Translations under genes and position numbers: made by a program | Notes under the pieces: generated by a model | The model's input: the letters and a program-made list of their open reading frames with translations, nothing else | The model's database searches: none | Told to the model about the DNA's origin: nothing | Shown here: in pieces, positions 35,016 through 48,925 of the stretch | Position numbering within the stretch: the first letter of the stretch is position 1 | How the letters are laid out: every line of letters starts with the position of its first letter | Source: Microcebus murinus | Lineage: Eukaryota > Chordata > Mammalia > Primates > Cheirogaleidae | Length of the DNA: 64,000 nucleotides | Assembly: GCF_040939455.1 (NCBI RefSeq) | Contig: NC_134117.1 | Coordinates: forward strand, 49,904,001 to 49,968,000 | Direction of reading: 5' to 3'

Positions 35016-36900
35016 ACTGGGAAAAACAAACAAACACAATCTGAAGGAAATGAAACATTGTGAGCTTTGAATAATGGACAAAATGTAGATTCAGAAGTTG
35101 CAACTCAAATGTCTATAAAAGCCAGCTGAATATTGCTGAGTTGGAAAGTGAATGCAGTGTTTCAAGTCCATGTATTTCAAGAGAATCTAGAATTCTAGTT
35201 TGACATGTAACAAATCTTGACTTTCTAAATAGTGTCAATTAACTCAATTGAAAAATTAAATGCTGCATTGGCCAATAAAACACTAGATAATTATGGTCTG
35301 CCTGAGTTTTTGTCATGTACTCAAATATTAGACCAGAGATGAGTTGGCAAGAGAGATTGCATGAGTTGGTATGAGACCAGATATTGTTAATTTAAAAGAA
35401 CAATCAGAAGGACAGGGAAGGAGGTAAACAGTAGAGGAGACACATTGAGGTCAGGGTTAGACATACCTTTGGTTGTGAATAAAAGCATTTAGATTAATTC
35501 TGTAGGTAGATTGGAGAAAGTACTGTAGAACAGAAGTATGATAGGTTTAAAGTGCACCATCTTAAATAAAGTCAAATTTCTCTTTGTATTGTCATTCATC
35601 CTATTTGCCAAATTTAATTGCTGAATATAACCCATGCGTCTTTAGAAATTTTAGAAGCGGCAGAAACAAAATACCACACATAGGCTCAAAGCAATATTGC
35701 TATGTGAGGTGTTTTTTTTTTAAGTTAAATTACCAGTAATCATAGAATATTCATTTTAAAAAACAAGACTATACTAATGTTTTATAACACTATATTTACT
35801 TCTATCATATTACTATCTAGTTAACATTTGATAAATCCAATTAAAAGGGTTTAAAATTTTTTACTAGGATTTACTATGGCAGTATCCCAAGTAAACAGTG
35901 TGCCACCCAGCTTGGCCAAGTAACCAGGCCATGTTTCAGCCGAATTTTTTTTTTTAAACTTCATTATATGAACATTTGGTGTCTCCTATAAACTGACAAT
36001 CCAGTTTGTTAGAGATACATTATGCAAATCTGGAAATTAGCAACAAACTATTTCTGATGCTACTCATTACTATCTTATTTTCTATTTCAGATCTGCAAAA
36101 ACATAATAATGTAATAAAATCTACCAACGGATGTTTTGTTACCACTTATTAATGGACAATATTGTATTGTAATAGTAAATTTACTGTAAAACTTGGGAAT
36201 TTACAATTGCATACATTATCCTACACAATCTAATATAATTCAATTTCCCTCATCCTATGAGAAAAACAAATAAAGGCAATATATATTGCAAACATATTCA
36301 CTTGAGTTCTAACTTTTCCTGTTTATTAAATATTCAGTCAAATTCAGTATCACACCATGAGCTGTGAAGCAATTTCATATTCTTCAAAGGAAAATTGAAG
36401 AATTTTCAGTCTTCACAACATTGGTGAACATTCTCAGCTTTAGCCATGCTTTTCTGCTCAATCTAATTTTAGCATCTCTCCTCTGTTCATTGATTGTTCC
36501 TATTGTTACTCCACACACTGATGCCAAACTCCCACTCCAGAGGTAGTGAGTGTATCAGAAGCCATTATTGAAAATGTTTTCTTCAATTTTTTTTCTTTGC
36601 TGCACACTTGTTTATGCTTTTCTTTGTATGCAGATTGACCACTGATTCCCCAACCTAAATTCAACAACGAAGTAATAAGGCTTTTCTCTGGAACACTCTT
36701 GTCATTGTCCTGAAGAGTCTGTACAGAACGGAGTCCCACTATATAAAAGCCCAAGGAAAACCAGTCAATGTATCATGTACTGAAGACAGAAGCTTCTGAC
36801 TTCCCATATCTTAATATTTTTATAAACCATCCTGAATTGCACTTTAGAAACAGGGCTCTGTTTGTTTGTTTTGCTATCCTGGTTTTGTGCATGTGTTTGA
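35016..36900. other. Unannotated A+T-rich DNA
   Basis: Contains two T-runs (35709-35721 and 35946-35955) without attached retroelements. The frame at 36364-36546 and the minus-strand frame at 36506-36754 are unsupported. Confidence 0.45.
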
Positions 36901-36949
36901 TTTTTGATTTGTGTTTTTGTTTCCTTTTATTTTTATTTTGTACATTTAG

Positions 36950-37800
36950 TTTCTATTTGTTCTTTTTTATTGCACTAGATTTAGGGGGTACACATGTTTT
37001 TGTTACACGGATAAAGGGTACAATGCTGAAGTAAGGGCTTTTAGTGTACCCATCACCAGAATACTGTATGTTTTACCTGACAGGTAGATTTTTATGCCTC
37101 AACTCCCTCCCTCCATCACCCCCTCTTAGTTTTCAATGTCCATTATACCACTTCATGACCATATATAACCCTCATTTAGCTCACACTTATAAATAAGAGC
37201 ATATGGTATTTGTTTTTCCTTTCCAGATACGTCACTTAGGATAATGGCTCCATCCAAGTTGCTATAAAGGACATTATTTCATTCCTTTTTATGGCTGAGT
37301 AGTACTCCATGGTATATATTAATATATATACAACATTTTCTTTGCCTACTTCTCAGTTGTTGAACACTCAGGTTGATTCCTTATCTTTGCAATTGTGAAT
37401 TGTGCTGCAATAAATATTCAGGCACAGGTGTCTTTTTTGTAAAGTGACTTCCTTTCCTTTGGGGAGATACACAGTAGTGGAATTTCTGGATCAAACAGCA
37501 GGTCTACTTTTAGTTCTTTGAGAAATCTCCATATTGTTTTTCACAGAGCTTGTAAGAATTCACATTTCCACCAACAGTGTATAAGTGTGTCATTTTCACC
37601 ACATATTCACCAACATCTATTTTTTTTTTTTTTTACTTTTCAATAATGGCCATTCTGTTAGGGGTAAGGTGGCATCTCATTCTATATTCAATTTGCAGTT
37701 CTCCAATGATTAGTGATATTGAGCACATTTTCATATGTTTGTTGGAGATTTGTCTATTTTCCTTTCACAAAAATCTGTTAATATCTTTTTGCCACTTTTT
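36950..37800 (-). mobile_element. L1 (L1MA-like), 3' portion, antisense, split by an Alu
   Basis: On the plus strand it runs from the 3' UTR inward: 'ttattgcactagatttaggg', 'ggtacacatgtttttgttac', 'cttttagtgtacccatcacc', 'ctcacttataaataagagc' type block, 'tgagtagtactccatggtat', 'cctttggggagatacacag', 'atttccaccaacagtgtata', 'ggtggcatctcattctatat', 'cacattttcatatgtttgtt'. It is interrupted at about 37800 by an Alu and resumes at 38129. The 88-codon frames at 36768-37034 and 37577-37843 are not genes. Confidence 0.92.
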
Positions 37801-38602
<802 letters not shown>

Positions 38603-39531
38603 TCTAAAAAATTTCCATCAAAATCTGATGATAAAAGGGACAAATCTACAAAAATAAGTAAATTGTTTGCCATTAAAGTACATGCACTATTTGTAATCTT
38701 CACATTAAACAACTACAGAATGATAAATGTCAGAAAGAACTCATCCATAACTGTCATCCACTAGGGATTCTGAAATAATTATAAATGCCAGAGTCTAAAA
38801 AAATTAATTTTCTTTGATTATGTGACTATCACATCATTTTATATGATAAATTTCATATAAGTATTTATGACACAGTAGAATTAGTCTTTATTTTCACTGG
38901 ACAAAAGTATTCAGAACAATAAATTTTGCACATAATTGTAGCACTTTCTATATACTAGCATTACACAAGGTGCAAATTCTGAGACTATATTTTCGATTGA
39001 AACATCATCAGCCAAATTAGTTTTGTAGCACAGTGAAAATATTGAGTGATTTTAAAACAAAATTCTTCTGTAGTATAGTTTTTAAATGTCTACCCACCTA
39101 AGAACTAACTACCCACTTAAGCTCCCAAACCCTAATCTTCATGATCTTCACTTATTTGGAGAAACAATTTTGTTTTCATTTTTGGTCTTTGCATATATTA
39201 TCTCATCTAATTTATGATGTGTTATTAACCATGTTTTATGTATCAGGAAGCAAGACTAACACATTAAAAACTTTTCTAATTCAACACAGCTATTAATTGT
39301 AAACACCAGAACTCAAATCAAGATCTTGCTGATTCTAGACCGTATGTCCTTAATCCCCACTCTATATCATTTCATGAGTTTATACACTTGTCCTCTTTTT
39401 CAATCCATCTTGTCTCCTCCACATTCACTTATGCTCTAGGCAAAGGGTCCAAATATATATTTTGCTATTTCTCTTCTTTTTCTCATACTATTTCTTCTTG
39501 CTTCTCTTAGGCATGTGCAAATATTTAAAGA
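38603..39531. other. Unannotated A+T-rich DNA
   Basis: No gene or nameable repeat between the L1 and the next Alu. Confidence 0.45.
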
Positions 39532-39540
39532 GAAAGCAAA

Positions 39541-39868
<328 letters not shown>

Positions 39869-39877
39869 GAAAGCAAA

Positions 39878-40470
39878 GTTCTAACTCCTTGAAGTAGGAG
39901 AAATCTCTGCTGTGCTCGGGTCTTGGATAGGAGCAGCTCATGGAGAGTGTGGCCAGGGTATAAAGATAGCAATGGATTTCAGAGCAGAACAGCTGGAAAC
40001 CTTGGCCAATTATGTCCCTTATAATTGGTGGTCTGTTAGTGTATTCATATTTCTGCAAAAAGGAACAATTCCCAACTGGGCCACTTATAAGTGTTTTCAC
40101 ATTGGGAATGTTATTGAACCTGTCTGGCATATTTTGCAAGAAACAAACTGGTATAGGAAATAAATAAAATAAAATATGTGAAAGTACCTACTGCAGCACT
40201 GATTAAAAAATATTAGTTGTTTGTATCTCATTTAGCATCCAGTAGATCGCCTGTACATAGTAGATACTTAATAATATTCTTAAAATTATTCATTTATTTA
40301 TTTATTATTAAAATTATTCATACACGTATACATAAATGTACATAAGTAAAAACTTATACCCCAATGCAATATAAATAGAACTTTGTTTCTATTTCTCTGT
40401 CTGGAATTATAGACTGGCAAGTTTCTATCTCTTAAAAACAAATAAACAAATAATAATAAAATGTATTTAC
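39878..40470. other. Unannotated DNA
   Basis: Flank of the Alu. The 40290-40320 part holds attt/atta units. Frames at 39912-40163 and 40298-40483 have no known product. Confidence 0.45.
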
Positions 40471-40474
40471 CTGC

Positions 40475-40965
40475 TGCATTCATTCATTCATTCATTTATA
40501 CATTAGTTCAACATACATGTAAAACTCCGTGCCAGGATCTATGCTAGGGAAGCAGAAAAATATATTATTCCTGAATTCATTCAGCTTAAATTCTAGTAGG
40601 AAGAACTAGTTTAACCAAGGATCACATAAATAAACACAAAATTGCAGATGCCACAATGCTGTGAAGGACAAGTGCAGCATGTAATGAAAGCCTGTCACAG
40701 GTGGTTTGGATGTAGCCTGGGACATCAGTAATGGCTTCCTGGACAATGTGATACTAAGACATTAAGAACAAAGCGTTTAGATGGTAGTAAGACTAGGAGA
40801 GAATGGTCAAGCAGAAGAAACAATGCAAAGTTCGATGTTGGGAAGAAGGAACTGGAAGAATGTTAATGTGGAAAATGAGTAAAAAAGGAGCAGGCTGAGA
40901 AGCTGGAGAAATTTGGAGGGACCATGAACATAAAGGTTGTGTAGCCTTCCCAAAAGGCTATAGTG
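40475..40965 (-). repeat. L2 LINE 3' end, antisense
   Basis: Begins with repeated attc units ('cattcattcattcatttata'), the antisense of the L2 tail. Then 'gtgccaggatctatgctagg', 'tcattcagcttaaattctag', 'tgtgaaggacaagtgcagca', 'ggcttcctggacaatgtgat', 'ggtcaagcagaagaaacaat', 'ggagcaggctgagaagctgg'. The order fits antisense L2 over almost 500 bases. Confidence 0.75.
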
Positions 40966-43900
40966 AAAAATAGGCCTAGGTTCCATTCATGGGTTCTCAT
41001 CACACTTTATGAATTATTGCTATCCATTTTGTCACATTCACTATCAATCACTTATTTTAAAAAGAAAGTAAATAGAAAAAAATAGTTAGGGATAATGTCA
41101 GCCAGCCAGTTGCAAAACATCCAATAGTGTTTTAAAGGGTATTTGAAATGTGATCAAGGCAACCAACATAGGTTATGTTAAGCCTCTTACTGATTCTCTT
41201 TATCCATCAATCCAGTATCTAAGTATTGAACTCTATGGAAGGTAGTTATTTAATAATATGACAGCATAATAGAAAGCTTTAAAGTAATAAAATTAAGCAA
41301 TCTGCTAATCCCAACTCACAGAGCCAAAGATTTAAATGTCATTTAACCAATGCATGTTGAGATATTATTCTCATTAGTACCCTATTTCAGTGCCTGAGGT
41401 ACAACAATGGGATTAATGCAATTATTGGGGAAAAAAAGTAATAAAAAGCAAACAATCACTGGCTCAGAGACCATCATTGCTAAGACATCCTATAGATCAA
41501 AAGAGTCCTTAAGCATAAAAGCACATTGAGAGTTTTATGTACAGTATAAACCCTTAGCTGTTTTTCAGTGTCATGTGCCTGCAGATTTGTGGTGTGTGGC
41601 TAGTTGGCTGATGTGTTAAATCCCCCAAGGTTACATCAGGCAGGCCCAAGCCTTGTTTAGGATAAATTGAGACCATGCCCTCAGTCTCTTAAGGGAGTGC
41701 TATTACCAAGCAGGATATATCATAAATATCTGCCTTCTTCCAGAAGAAATATGCAACATTTTCCTATTTTCCTTACCGCTATGTCTTTAGGGAAAGATCT
41801 AAATAGGTGGTAAAATGGCCATAGGATAGCTACAGTCAGCATTCCTAAGAATTCCACTCTGAAAACTTGTTGGAAAAGAAAATAAAACTCAAACTAGTAA
41901 AATATAAAACTAAGCATATATCAGGCTAAACAAATAAACAAGAAATACTAGTCAGATCATTAAATCTCCTAGGAAAATAAATGAAATTGAGATAAAGAAC
42001 ATTTGGAAAATGGCTTTGTTTATTAATTTTGTTTTCAAAGCCTAGGAAAAACAGGTATTGTCTAAGAGTTACTAGGTATTTCTAAGAGTTACTATTTCAT
42101 TTTAAAATGCCTCAGCCTACACAATATACAATCCCTAGTAAATCTGATTCTTTCAATAATTCATTAGCATGACTTTTTTCAAGAATATAATGTGGATATA
42201 TCCTTGTACACATTGATATCCATGCAAGTCAAATTTTGGAATATGTTAATCTTCAACCTGCACCCATGATTGAAACATGGACCCTGACTATTAGGAATTA
42301 AAAAAAAAAAAAATTAGAGCAATCCTAAATTCAGTGCTATGTTTAACCTTAGCAGGATCAAGAATGACTATGGTTGCTATCAGGTGAAAACAAATGCAAA
42401 TAAGGGTAAGAGAGCAGAAGCAAGAGAGTAGAAAGTGGTATGAGGAAAGGAAGAGACAAGGAAGAAAAGTCCCCAGGCACAGATAAGGAGGGAAAGGGTA
42501 ACTTAGAAGCAGTTGTTTTGTGACATCTGAACTCTGGAGATCTATTCTTATTAGGTTCTCTGTATGAGCCTGTGCTTTCCGCAGGAACAGTTTTGTTTGT
42601 TCTTTTAAAGATTAGAGTGAGATACCTGGGAAATCTTGAGACACATAATTCAAAAAGTACTATTGCTCTCTGCCTTCCCTCTGAAGATGCTCAGGACTAA
42701 ACAATGGACTGGGCTGCCTGATCTTCTTTCCTTTACATCAGCGGACACCCACCTCTCCCTCCTCTTACATCCACTTTCCTGCTGGCCAGCTGCTTTGGAT
42801 AAGATAACCTGACTGTTCCCATCTTGACCCTTGTCTAGACTTTAGCACATTAAGGCTTTGGGCACTGTCTTCTGGAATATCCTTAGCCAAAAGATATTAT
42901 GCCAATCCCAGAATTTCTAAATAGATGGAGTAGGGTGTGATGGGGGCGAGTAGCTAGGGGCCTTCTCTTGAAACTGTTCTTTGCATAGCAAGCACACTGT
43001 TTTTCATTTGAATTCTGTTTTCTTGAATGGATTGGGGCTGGGGATTGACTCTACCTCTAAGGCTAGCTCCAAGGCCTCTTTCACACAATGCCTGCTGCCA
43101 TTTAGTACTACATCATGAATTGTCACTTATCAGTGCTTGCACTAGAGCCAGGACTAGTTAGAAGAGTGGCAAGATAGAAGCCTGATAAGATTCTCTCACA
43201 TTTATTTATCTGTGAGAGGTCCACTTATATTGCTCCAAGGGAAGCTATGAGGATATCTTTTTAAGAAAATAAATCCAGCTTTTCTATTTTAGGCCTCATG
43301 ACCATTCTCAATTACTGACTCTTTGAATTCAATTTAGAATCACTTTTTATTCTAAATCCTATATTCTTACCTGGATGTAGAAAAACAAAAAGCTCTAACC
43401 TTGGTTAAGTAATTTTAGATCCTACCAAAAATGTAAGAAAATGGATTCCATTTTTGTACCCAAATCTAACCCAGAGATAAGGAACATTTGCTTAGAATTC
43501 AGGTCCCTAGAGATTTTTAATATTTAAGGCTTAGAAATTTTAATTTAAAAAACCTAAATAGTTAAAGCTGCTAAAATACTAATGTTTTGGATAATTTCCT
43601 CACTTTAGAAATTATTAGTTTCTATAGTGGATAAAGAAAACATAGTTTAAAGAATCTGTGGTAGTTCTTACCAGGAGCTAGGTGTTCAAAAGTCAGGAAA
43701 GGAAAAGCAGAAGCTTGGATACATTAAATGAAGAAAGCATCACCACTCCCATGATCCCTTTGTTTCATTTACTTCTTTCTACAAACAGGCATTTTGGACT
43801 TGGCATCAAATCCAATCTGCCACATTTTGTTCTACATACTTTCTGAAGTCTTTGCCCTTTAAAACTCAGATAAATCTGTGATATCTTTTAGAATACAATG

Positions 43901-44579
43901 GAGTTCCAAATCCTGCTCACAGCAGCCTCAACCCCCACTATTGAAACAAGGCATCATACTCATAAAAATGTATAAAACAGAACAGTGCATACAATTTCAC
44001 AAGCTTCCCAGTAATTCAAAACGTTTGTAAATTCCATTTTTCTCCAACATACTGCCAGTATTCACAACAAATTAAATTCTCATTCAGCTGCTGTGCTAGG
44101 AAGCATAACAAAACAAGACTGGGCATGAACCAAAGTGTCTTCCTCATATTACTTTTTCTTATCATTTATTCTGAAGTTCTAAATGGAGCTGCCATCTGTC
44201 TATAATAGCCATTAGGGTTTTACCTGATTCTAGGAACAACTGTGGTCAAGGTTGTCACATCACAGTCTCCTCCTACAATTCACCATATCTCTCATAACTC
44301 AGGCTGGCCCTCGAGTCACCATAGGGAATAGTTCCAACAGCCCAGTGGACCAACACAACAGGTTGTTTCTTACCTGTGCAGTGACTCCCAGCATGTAAGC
44401 TTTTGTAGAGCAACTGCTGACAAAATTCTTTTGGATAGAGCCTGCTCTATGAGTGATTCCTCTACTTGCCTGTTTTGTGAAGAAACTCCAGGAAGATAAA
44501 TAATGAAACAAATGTGTTTTTTTAAAACACCAATAAAGTGACATTTGTATTTTCTTAAATAGCATTAACTATGAATGAT
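40966..44579. other. Unannotated DNA, the longest stretch without a nameable repeat
   Basis: About 3.6 kb with no confident repeat. It includes an A-run at 42300-42313, a two-step duplication of 'tctaagagttacta' near 42061-42093, and a less A/T-rich part at 42480-43200. None of the frames is convincing. Minus-strand 88 codons at 44299-44565 contain no domain I recognise. Confidence 0.5.
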
Positions 44580-44589
44580 AGAATTAACT

Positions 44590-44907
44590 TTTTTTTTTTT
44601 TTTTTTTTTTTTTGGCAGGTGATGGGAGGGTCAGAATCTTGCTCTGTCACCCCGACTAGAGTGTACTGGCATCATCATAGCTCACTGCAACCTCAAACTC
44701 CCGGGCTAATGCAATCCTCCTGCCTCAGCCTCCTGAATAGCTGTGACTACAGGCATGTAACACCATGCCTGGCTAATTTTTCTATTTTTTATAGAGGTAG
44801 GGTCTTGCTCTTATTCAGGCTGGTCTCAAACTCCTGACTTCAATTGATCCTCCGACCATGGCCTCCTAAAGTGCTAGGATTACATGTGTGAGCCCCCGTG
44901 CCCAGCC
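44590..44907 (-). mobile_element. Older Alu (AluJ-like)
   Basis: Antisense Alu with a long T-run (about 44589-44613) and right end gcccagcc. A perfect 10-bp target duplication agaattaact is seen at 44580-44589 and 44908-44917. Internal: 'cttgctctgtcaccccgact', 'ctcactgcaacctcaaactc', 'cctgcctcagcctcctgaat', 'aaagtgctaggattacatg'. It lacks the A/T-rich right-arm insertion of the copies at 37801 and 39541 and is more diverged, so it is probably older and AluJ-like. The 88-codon frame at 44571-44837 is within it. Confidence 0.93.
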
Positions 44908-44921
44908 AGAATTAACTATTT

Positions 44922-45150
44922 TTGAGCAATAACTATCAGGCACTTTGCTAAGTGTCTTACAGATTTTGTCGTTTTATCATTTCAACAGTTCTGTGATGGA
45001 GGTAGCTATTCTAACCATTTTACAGAAACTGGCTCAGAGAAGCCAAGGCCTGAAAGACACATAACAAGTTACAGTTTCTAGAATTTGAACCCACAGCTGT
45101 CTGGCTCCAAAGCCTGTGTTCTTAAATGTGTAGTCACTTCCTATTAATGA
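44922..45150 (-). repeat. MIR SINE, well preserved
   Basis: 'ttgagcaataactatcaggc', 'actttgctaagtgtcttaca', 'ccattttacagaaactggct', 'cagagaagccaaggcctga', 'aatttgaacccacagctgtc', 'tggctccaaagcctgtgttc'. The full order of antisense MIR is present. The Alu at 44590 sits just beside its end. Confidence 0.85.
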
Positions 45151-45539
45151 TATTAGTACATTGCTTTAACACAGAATACAGTACCAACCATTCACTACCA
45201 TGAACCATGAACTTACCTGGGTCATTACTGAAAGACTTTAAAACTTTGTTTATGAAAACCAAGCAAAGATACTATCACTAGGAATCACAATATTCATCCT
45301 AAGACCTCTAAGCCAGAGACATCACGCTGTCAATATACACCAATGTAAATGCCATCACAATGTTAATGGCTCATGCAAAACAAATTACGGCTCCCTTGTC
45401 AATCGTTCAGGCATCTATTCTCAACAAATCTTACCACACAGTATTCTCTCTTTTGGAGATTTCTGGGATATGCAAAAATGTATGTAAGTCCTGTCCTGCA
45501 AATGACTTAATAGGAAAGATAAGACAAATGCCCACCAAG
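45151..45539. other. Unannotated DNA
   Basis: No feature supported. Confidence 0.45.
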
Positions 45540-46088
45540 AGGTAAGTAAGAATGATACCAGTCAGCAATACCAGCTGAGTAATACAATAATAGATGAAAT
45601 GGGAGTATAGAAGAGAGAAGGAGAAATCACCTTGGGTTACTAGACTAGGAACACTCAGAGACAGAAATAGAGTGCACAGTGAAAAAGATGGTACAGAGGT
45701 AGACCTGGGCAAGGCATGTTTAGGAAACCATGAGCTTAAGGTTGGAGTTGAGAATTCAAGTTGAGTGTTCATGTTGGAAATGCACAGGGATCAGCTTAGA
45801 AATGTAGCTTGGATCCAAGCTGTAAAGTCTTACATGATACACACTGAAGAATTTAGACACAGTATTTATAATCAGTGGGGGAAGGGACAGGGATTGTTGA
45901 AGATGTTGAGGCAGAAAACTGATATGATGAAAGCAATAATTAAAGATTACTCTGGCAGCAATGCTTAAAATGTATTGTACATGTCAGACCAAAGCCAGGA
46001 AGGCCAGTTTGGAGATAACTGCAAGCACTTGAATATGAGGTCTGAAGTCCAGGGAAGGGAAATAAGAGAATGAATTGACAGTGTGGTG
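45540..46088 (-). repeat. L2 LINE, antisense
   Basis: 'gagaaggagaaatcaccttg' type start, then 'gtttaggaaaccatgagctt', 'ggttggagttgagaattcaa', 'gtagcttggatccaagctgt', 'gatgttgaggcagaaaactg', 'atatgatgaaagcaataatt', 'agattactctggcagcaatg', 'aggaaggccagtttggagat'. The segment 'gatatgatgaaagc...agattactctggcagc' matches 'gacatgatctgatt...agatcactctggctgc'. Confidence 0.6.
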
Positions 46089-46440
46089 GTGTTAATGCTC
46101 TGTTTATCAGATCCCCTTCTACACTCATCTTCCTGGTAACACATTCCCCCATTAGTTCTGGACTAAGAACTATAAGCTGAAGAGAGGTACAAGCTCTTTA
46201 GGACTCTACCTTTTTCCCATCACAGGGAACTAGAAGCCACATGTTGTGATGACAGAGCACAAGATAGTAACAGAGTACATCCTCCAAGTTGCTGATGAAG
46301 GGAGCCACCCCAGAGAGCTTCTGGACAAAGACTTTGCATGAACAAAAACTATATTTGCATATGTTAAACTATTAATGTTTTAGGATCTGTTACTCAAACA
46401 TAGCCTAATCTCTTCTTACTAATAAAAAGATAACTATGTC
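46089..46440 (+). mobile_element. MLT1-type MaLR LTR fragment
   Basis: 'cagatccccttctacactca', 'tcttcctggtaacacattcc', 'agttctggactaagaactat', 'ggaactagaagccacatgtt', 'gtgatgacagagcacaagat', 'ggatctgttactcaaacata', 'gcctaatctcttcttactaa'. This order, ending in the cagcatagcctaacc...ctaata-type end, is that of a diverged MLT1 LTR. Confidence 0.6.
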
Positions 46441-46740
46441 AGAATTGATAGCTATGCTCAGGGACTTTGATGACCCTGGCTTTGGAAGCAAAACTAAAAA
46501 TAGGTAGGAGGCAGAATTTGCCAGTAACTTAAATATGGCCCTAACACATTGCATTTAGAGAATACCCGTTGTGCAGTGAAATTAATTATACTTTGCTTCT
46601 CTATTGCTATTTCATTAAATTAACTATGTTTTTTAACATATATTATATTTTCATTGACAAAACATAGAATTCCTTTAAATCATGGCAATAGTAGTACTCT
46701 ATAATAGCAGTTTACTAAAAAATTAAATTGGAAGCTAGGA
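46441..46740. other. Unannotated A+T-rich DNA
   Basis: No feature supported. Confidence 0.4.
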
Positions 46741-46744
46741 AGAA

Positions 46745-47060
46745 CTACACATGGCCCAGATACTGCATGATTCCATTTATATGAGGTATCTAAGATAGTA
46801 AAAATTATAGAAGCAGAGAGTATAATGGTGGTTACCAGGGAATGGGAAAGAGGGGAAAATAGGAAATTGCTAATCAATAGGCATAAAGTTTCAGTCATGC
46901 ACAATGAATAAGTTCTTGAAATTGGCTATATAACATTGTGCCCATAGTTAACAACACTGTATTGTAAACTTAAAAATTTGTTAAGAGGGTAGATGTCATG
47001 TTAAGTGTTTTTGTAACAATAAAGTAAAATATTTAAAAATACAAAAAGAAAAAAGAAAGC
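46745..47060 (+). mobile_element. Old L1 (L1M-type) 3' end
   Basis: 5'-truncated sense L1: 'atgattccatttatatgagg', 'agcagagagtataatggtgg', 'ttaccagggaatgggaaaga', 'ggcataaagtttcagtcatg', 'cccatagttaacaacactgt', then an A-rich tail to about 47060. It parallels the 3' end of the copy at 18645-19615. Confidence 0.88.
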
Positions 47061-47525
47061 GCTTTCTATCTTCTAAGTATATAATAGTAGAATGGAGATG
47101 ACATAGAATGAGAAAGCTATAAGACACTCTTCTGCATGTGTCAGTACAGGGCTAGCCTTGGAGAGTGCTGACGCAAGCAGTCAGAGTTTCATTCTACCAG
47201 TCAGTTCAAACTCTATGTCAGCTATGTCAGACACTGTCAGGTGGCATCCTGGATGACCTACTGGCAGGTTTTTCTCAGTCGTTATAATTACCCAATTCCT
47301 GTACTCATGGATGTTTCTATTCTTAGAGGCTCTAAAAGGAAGAAAACAGGATGATGACAGCACAAGAAACAGTTTATATGAACTCAGTTTCAACATTTCT
47401 CAAGATAATGCACTGATATTCCCACACGAAGCCACATAATCTGAGTTACATGATTTTTCAATATAGAGAATGCAGAATATACAAGTAATTGGATACAATC
47501 TATAAAGTCTAAAAGTAATTTTATG
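47061..47525. other. Unannotated DNA
   Basis: No feature supported. A minus-strand 71-codon frame at 47181-47396 is unrecognised. Confidence 0.45.
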
Positions 47526-47693
47526 TAGTAGCAACACCATGAATTTGTACTTGATTATTCCTTTTTTATTACTTTAAAAAGTGGAGTATGTGATCTAAGC
47601 ACAAGAGAAAGTTTAGGGTTTGATCAAACAAGAATAATAAAATTAGAAACTATAAAACTATTGGGTCAAATTTATATTAATAAAAATAAAACT
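47526..47693 (+). repeat. Direct repeat, copy A (168 bp, unknown family)
   Basis: A 168-bp sequence starting tagtagcaacaccatg and ending aaaataaaact. It recurs in the same orientation at 48926-49092 with roughly 17 differences and one single-base gap; the first 28 bases are identical. I do not recognise it as a known repeat. Confidence 0.9.
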
Positions 47694-48925
47694 ATACACA
47701 CTGTCTTTAGACAAAAGTAGCAGAGCTGTGTTCTCTGTAATGATGTAGTAGAATACTTTGCGTGCTGCGTTATTCTGATCACAGCAGACAACTTAGCAAC
47801 AACTCAGCCAACAGAGGCCTCAGCTCCAATAACCAATTGAAGACTCACACTATAAACATATGCTTCTCCTAGGAGCCCAGAGCACTTCATCTGTACTAAG
47901 AAAAATATTGAAATAAAGAATAACTTTAGATTTTGGCTGCTTGTCATTTAATGTGCTATCCTCCTTCTTGAGTATGGGCTTTGCAACCTTCTCCTACTAA
48001 GGGGGCTGTAATGACACTGATTAGCAACTTTCTTTTGCCAAAGAGGAGGCACTTGCAAGACCTCTAGCAGGATTAAAAGAGCAGTCTGTGGTAACACAAT
48101 GGAACGAAGCTAAATAATCCACATGGAAACTAAATTGATGATTTTAGAAGCATTAGAATTGAGCTTTAACCAATAGAGCTAATTCTGAGAACAATAACCA
48201 GACTAGGTATGATTAAAAACGTCTAACTGCAAACTACATCTTATGCTGTATCTTTATTTTAGACCAGGACCTAATTTGAAAGAGTCCTGGAAGCCCTGAC
48301 AAGTGACCTTCTCAGAGTTGTGGAGGAGTGCCAAATACCCATGCTGATTCGATGCTACATTAGGTCACTGGCATTTTCCAAGAGGACACCTACAGATTCT
48401 CTACATAGGACACGGATATGAAAATGCCCTATACATATCAAAATATTTAGCAGCAACATGCCACTCTGGATGGCATTTTAAATCAGCTTCTTAGGGGTCT
48501 TTTGTAGGGGATAATGAAGGGGTGGAGACTTCATTACACTAATCCTGATCAGCCAAACCCAAAATGTACCTCACGTGGTCATGGAAACTATTTGTTTTAA
48601 TTCAAAATTAATTAAGTTTGAGTTAGAGCAGAAAGGGAATGGTCCCATAGCTTTAATTGCAGACACTCAATACAACACAAAGACTGGCATCCCAGTGCTT
48701 TGGCCTTGAATTTCTGCCATCAAAACCATTAGTCAATTCAGAAACAGAGCTTGAACACTTGATTGCCTACACTCGGCCCCATCTGCTATGTGCACCATTG
48801 CCAATACATAGTCCAGTGTGCCAATGGCACCGTGAGTAGCTGGCTCTTACAGAGCACTCAGGATGCCTACAGACTTCCACCAAAACAACATGGTGTCATT
48901 TCTTCTGCTGGAAGAATATTCCATC
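47694..48925. other. 1.2-kb segment between the two direct repeats, no gene
   Basis: Neither a coding frame nor a recognised repeat is visible. The 60-codon frame at 48657-48839 has no known product. The boundaries are defined only by the flanking direct repeats. Confidence 0.5.

Noticed and set aside
45431..45772. 113-codon minus-strand open frame, the longest in the window
   Set aside because: Much of it overlaps an antisense L2-like stretch. The protein is hydrophobic, pyrimidine-derived low-complexity sequence without a known domain.
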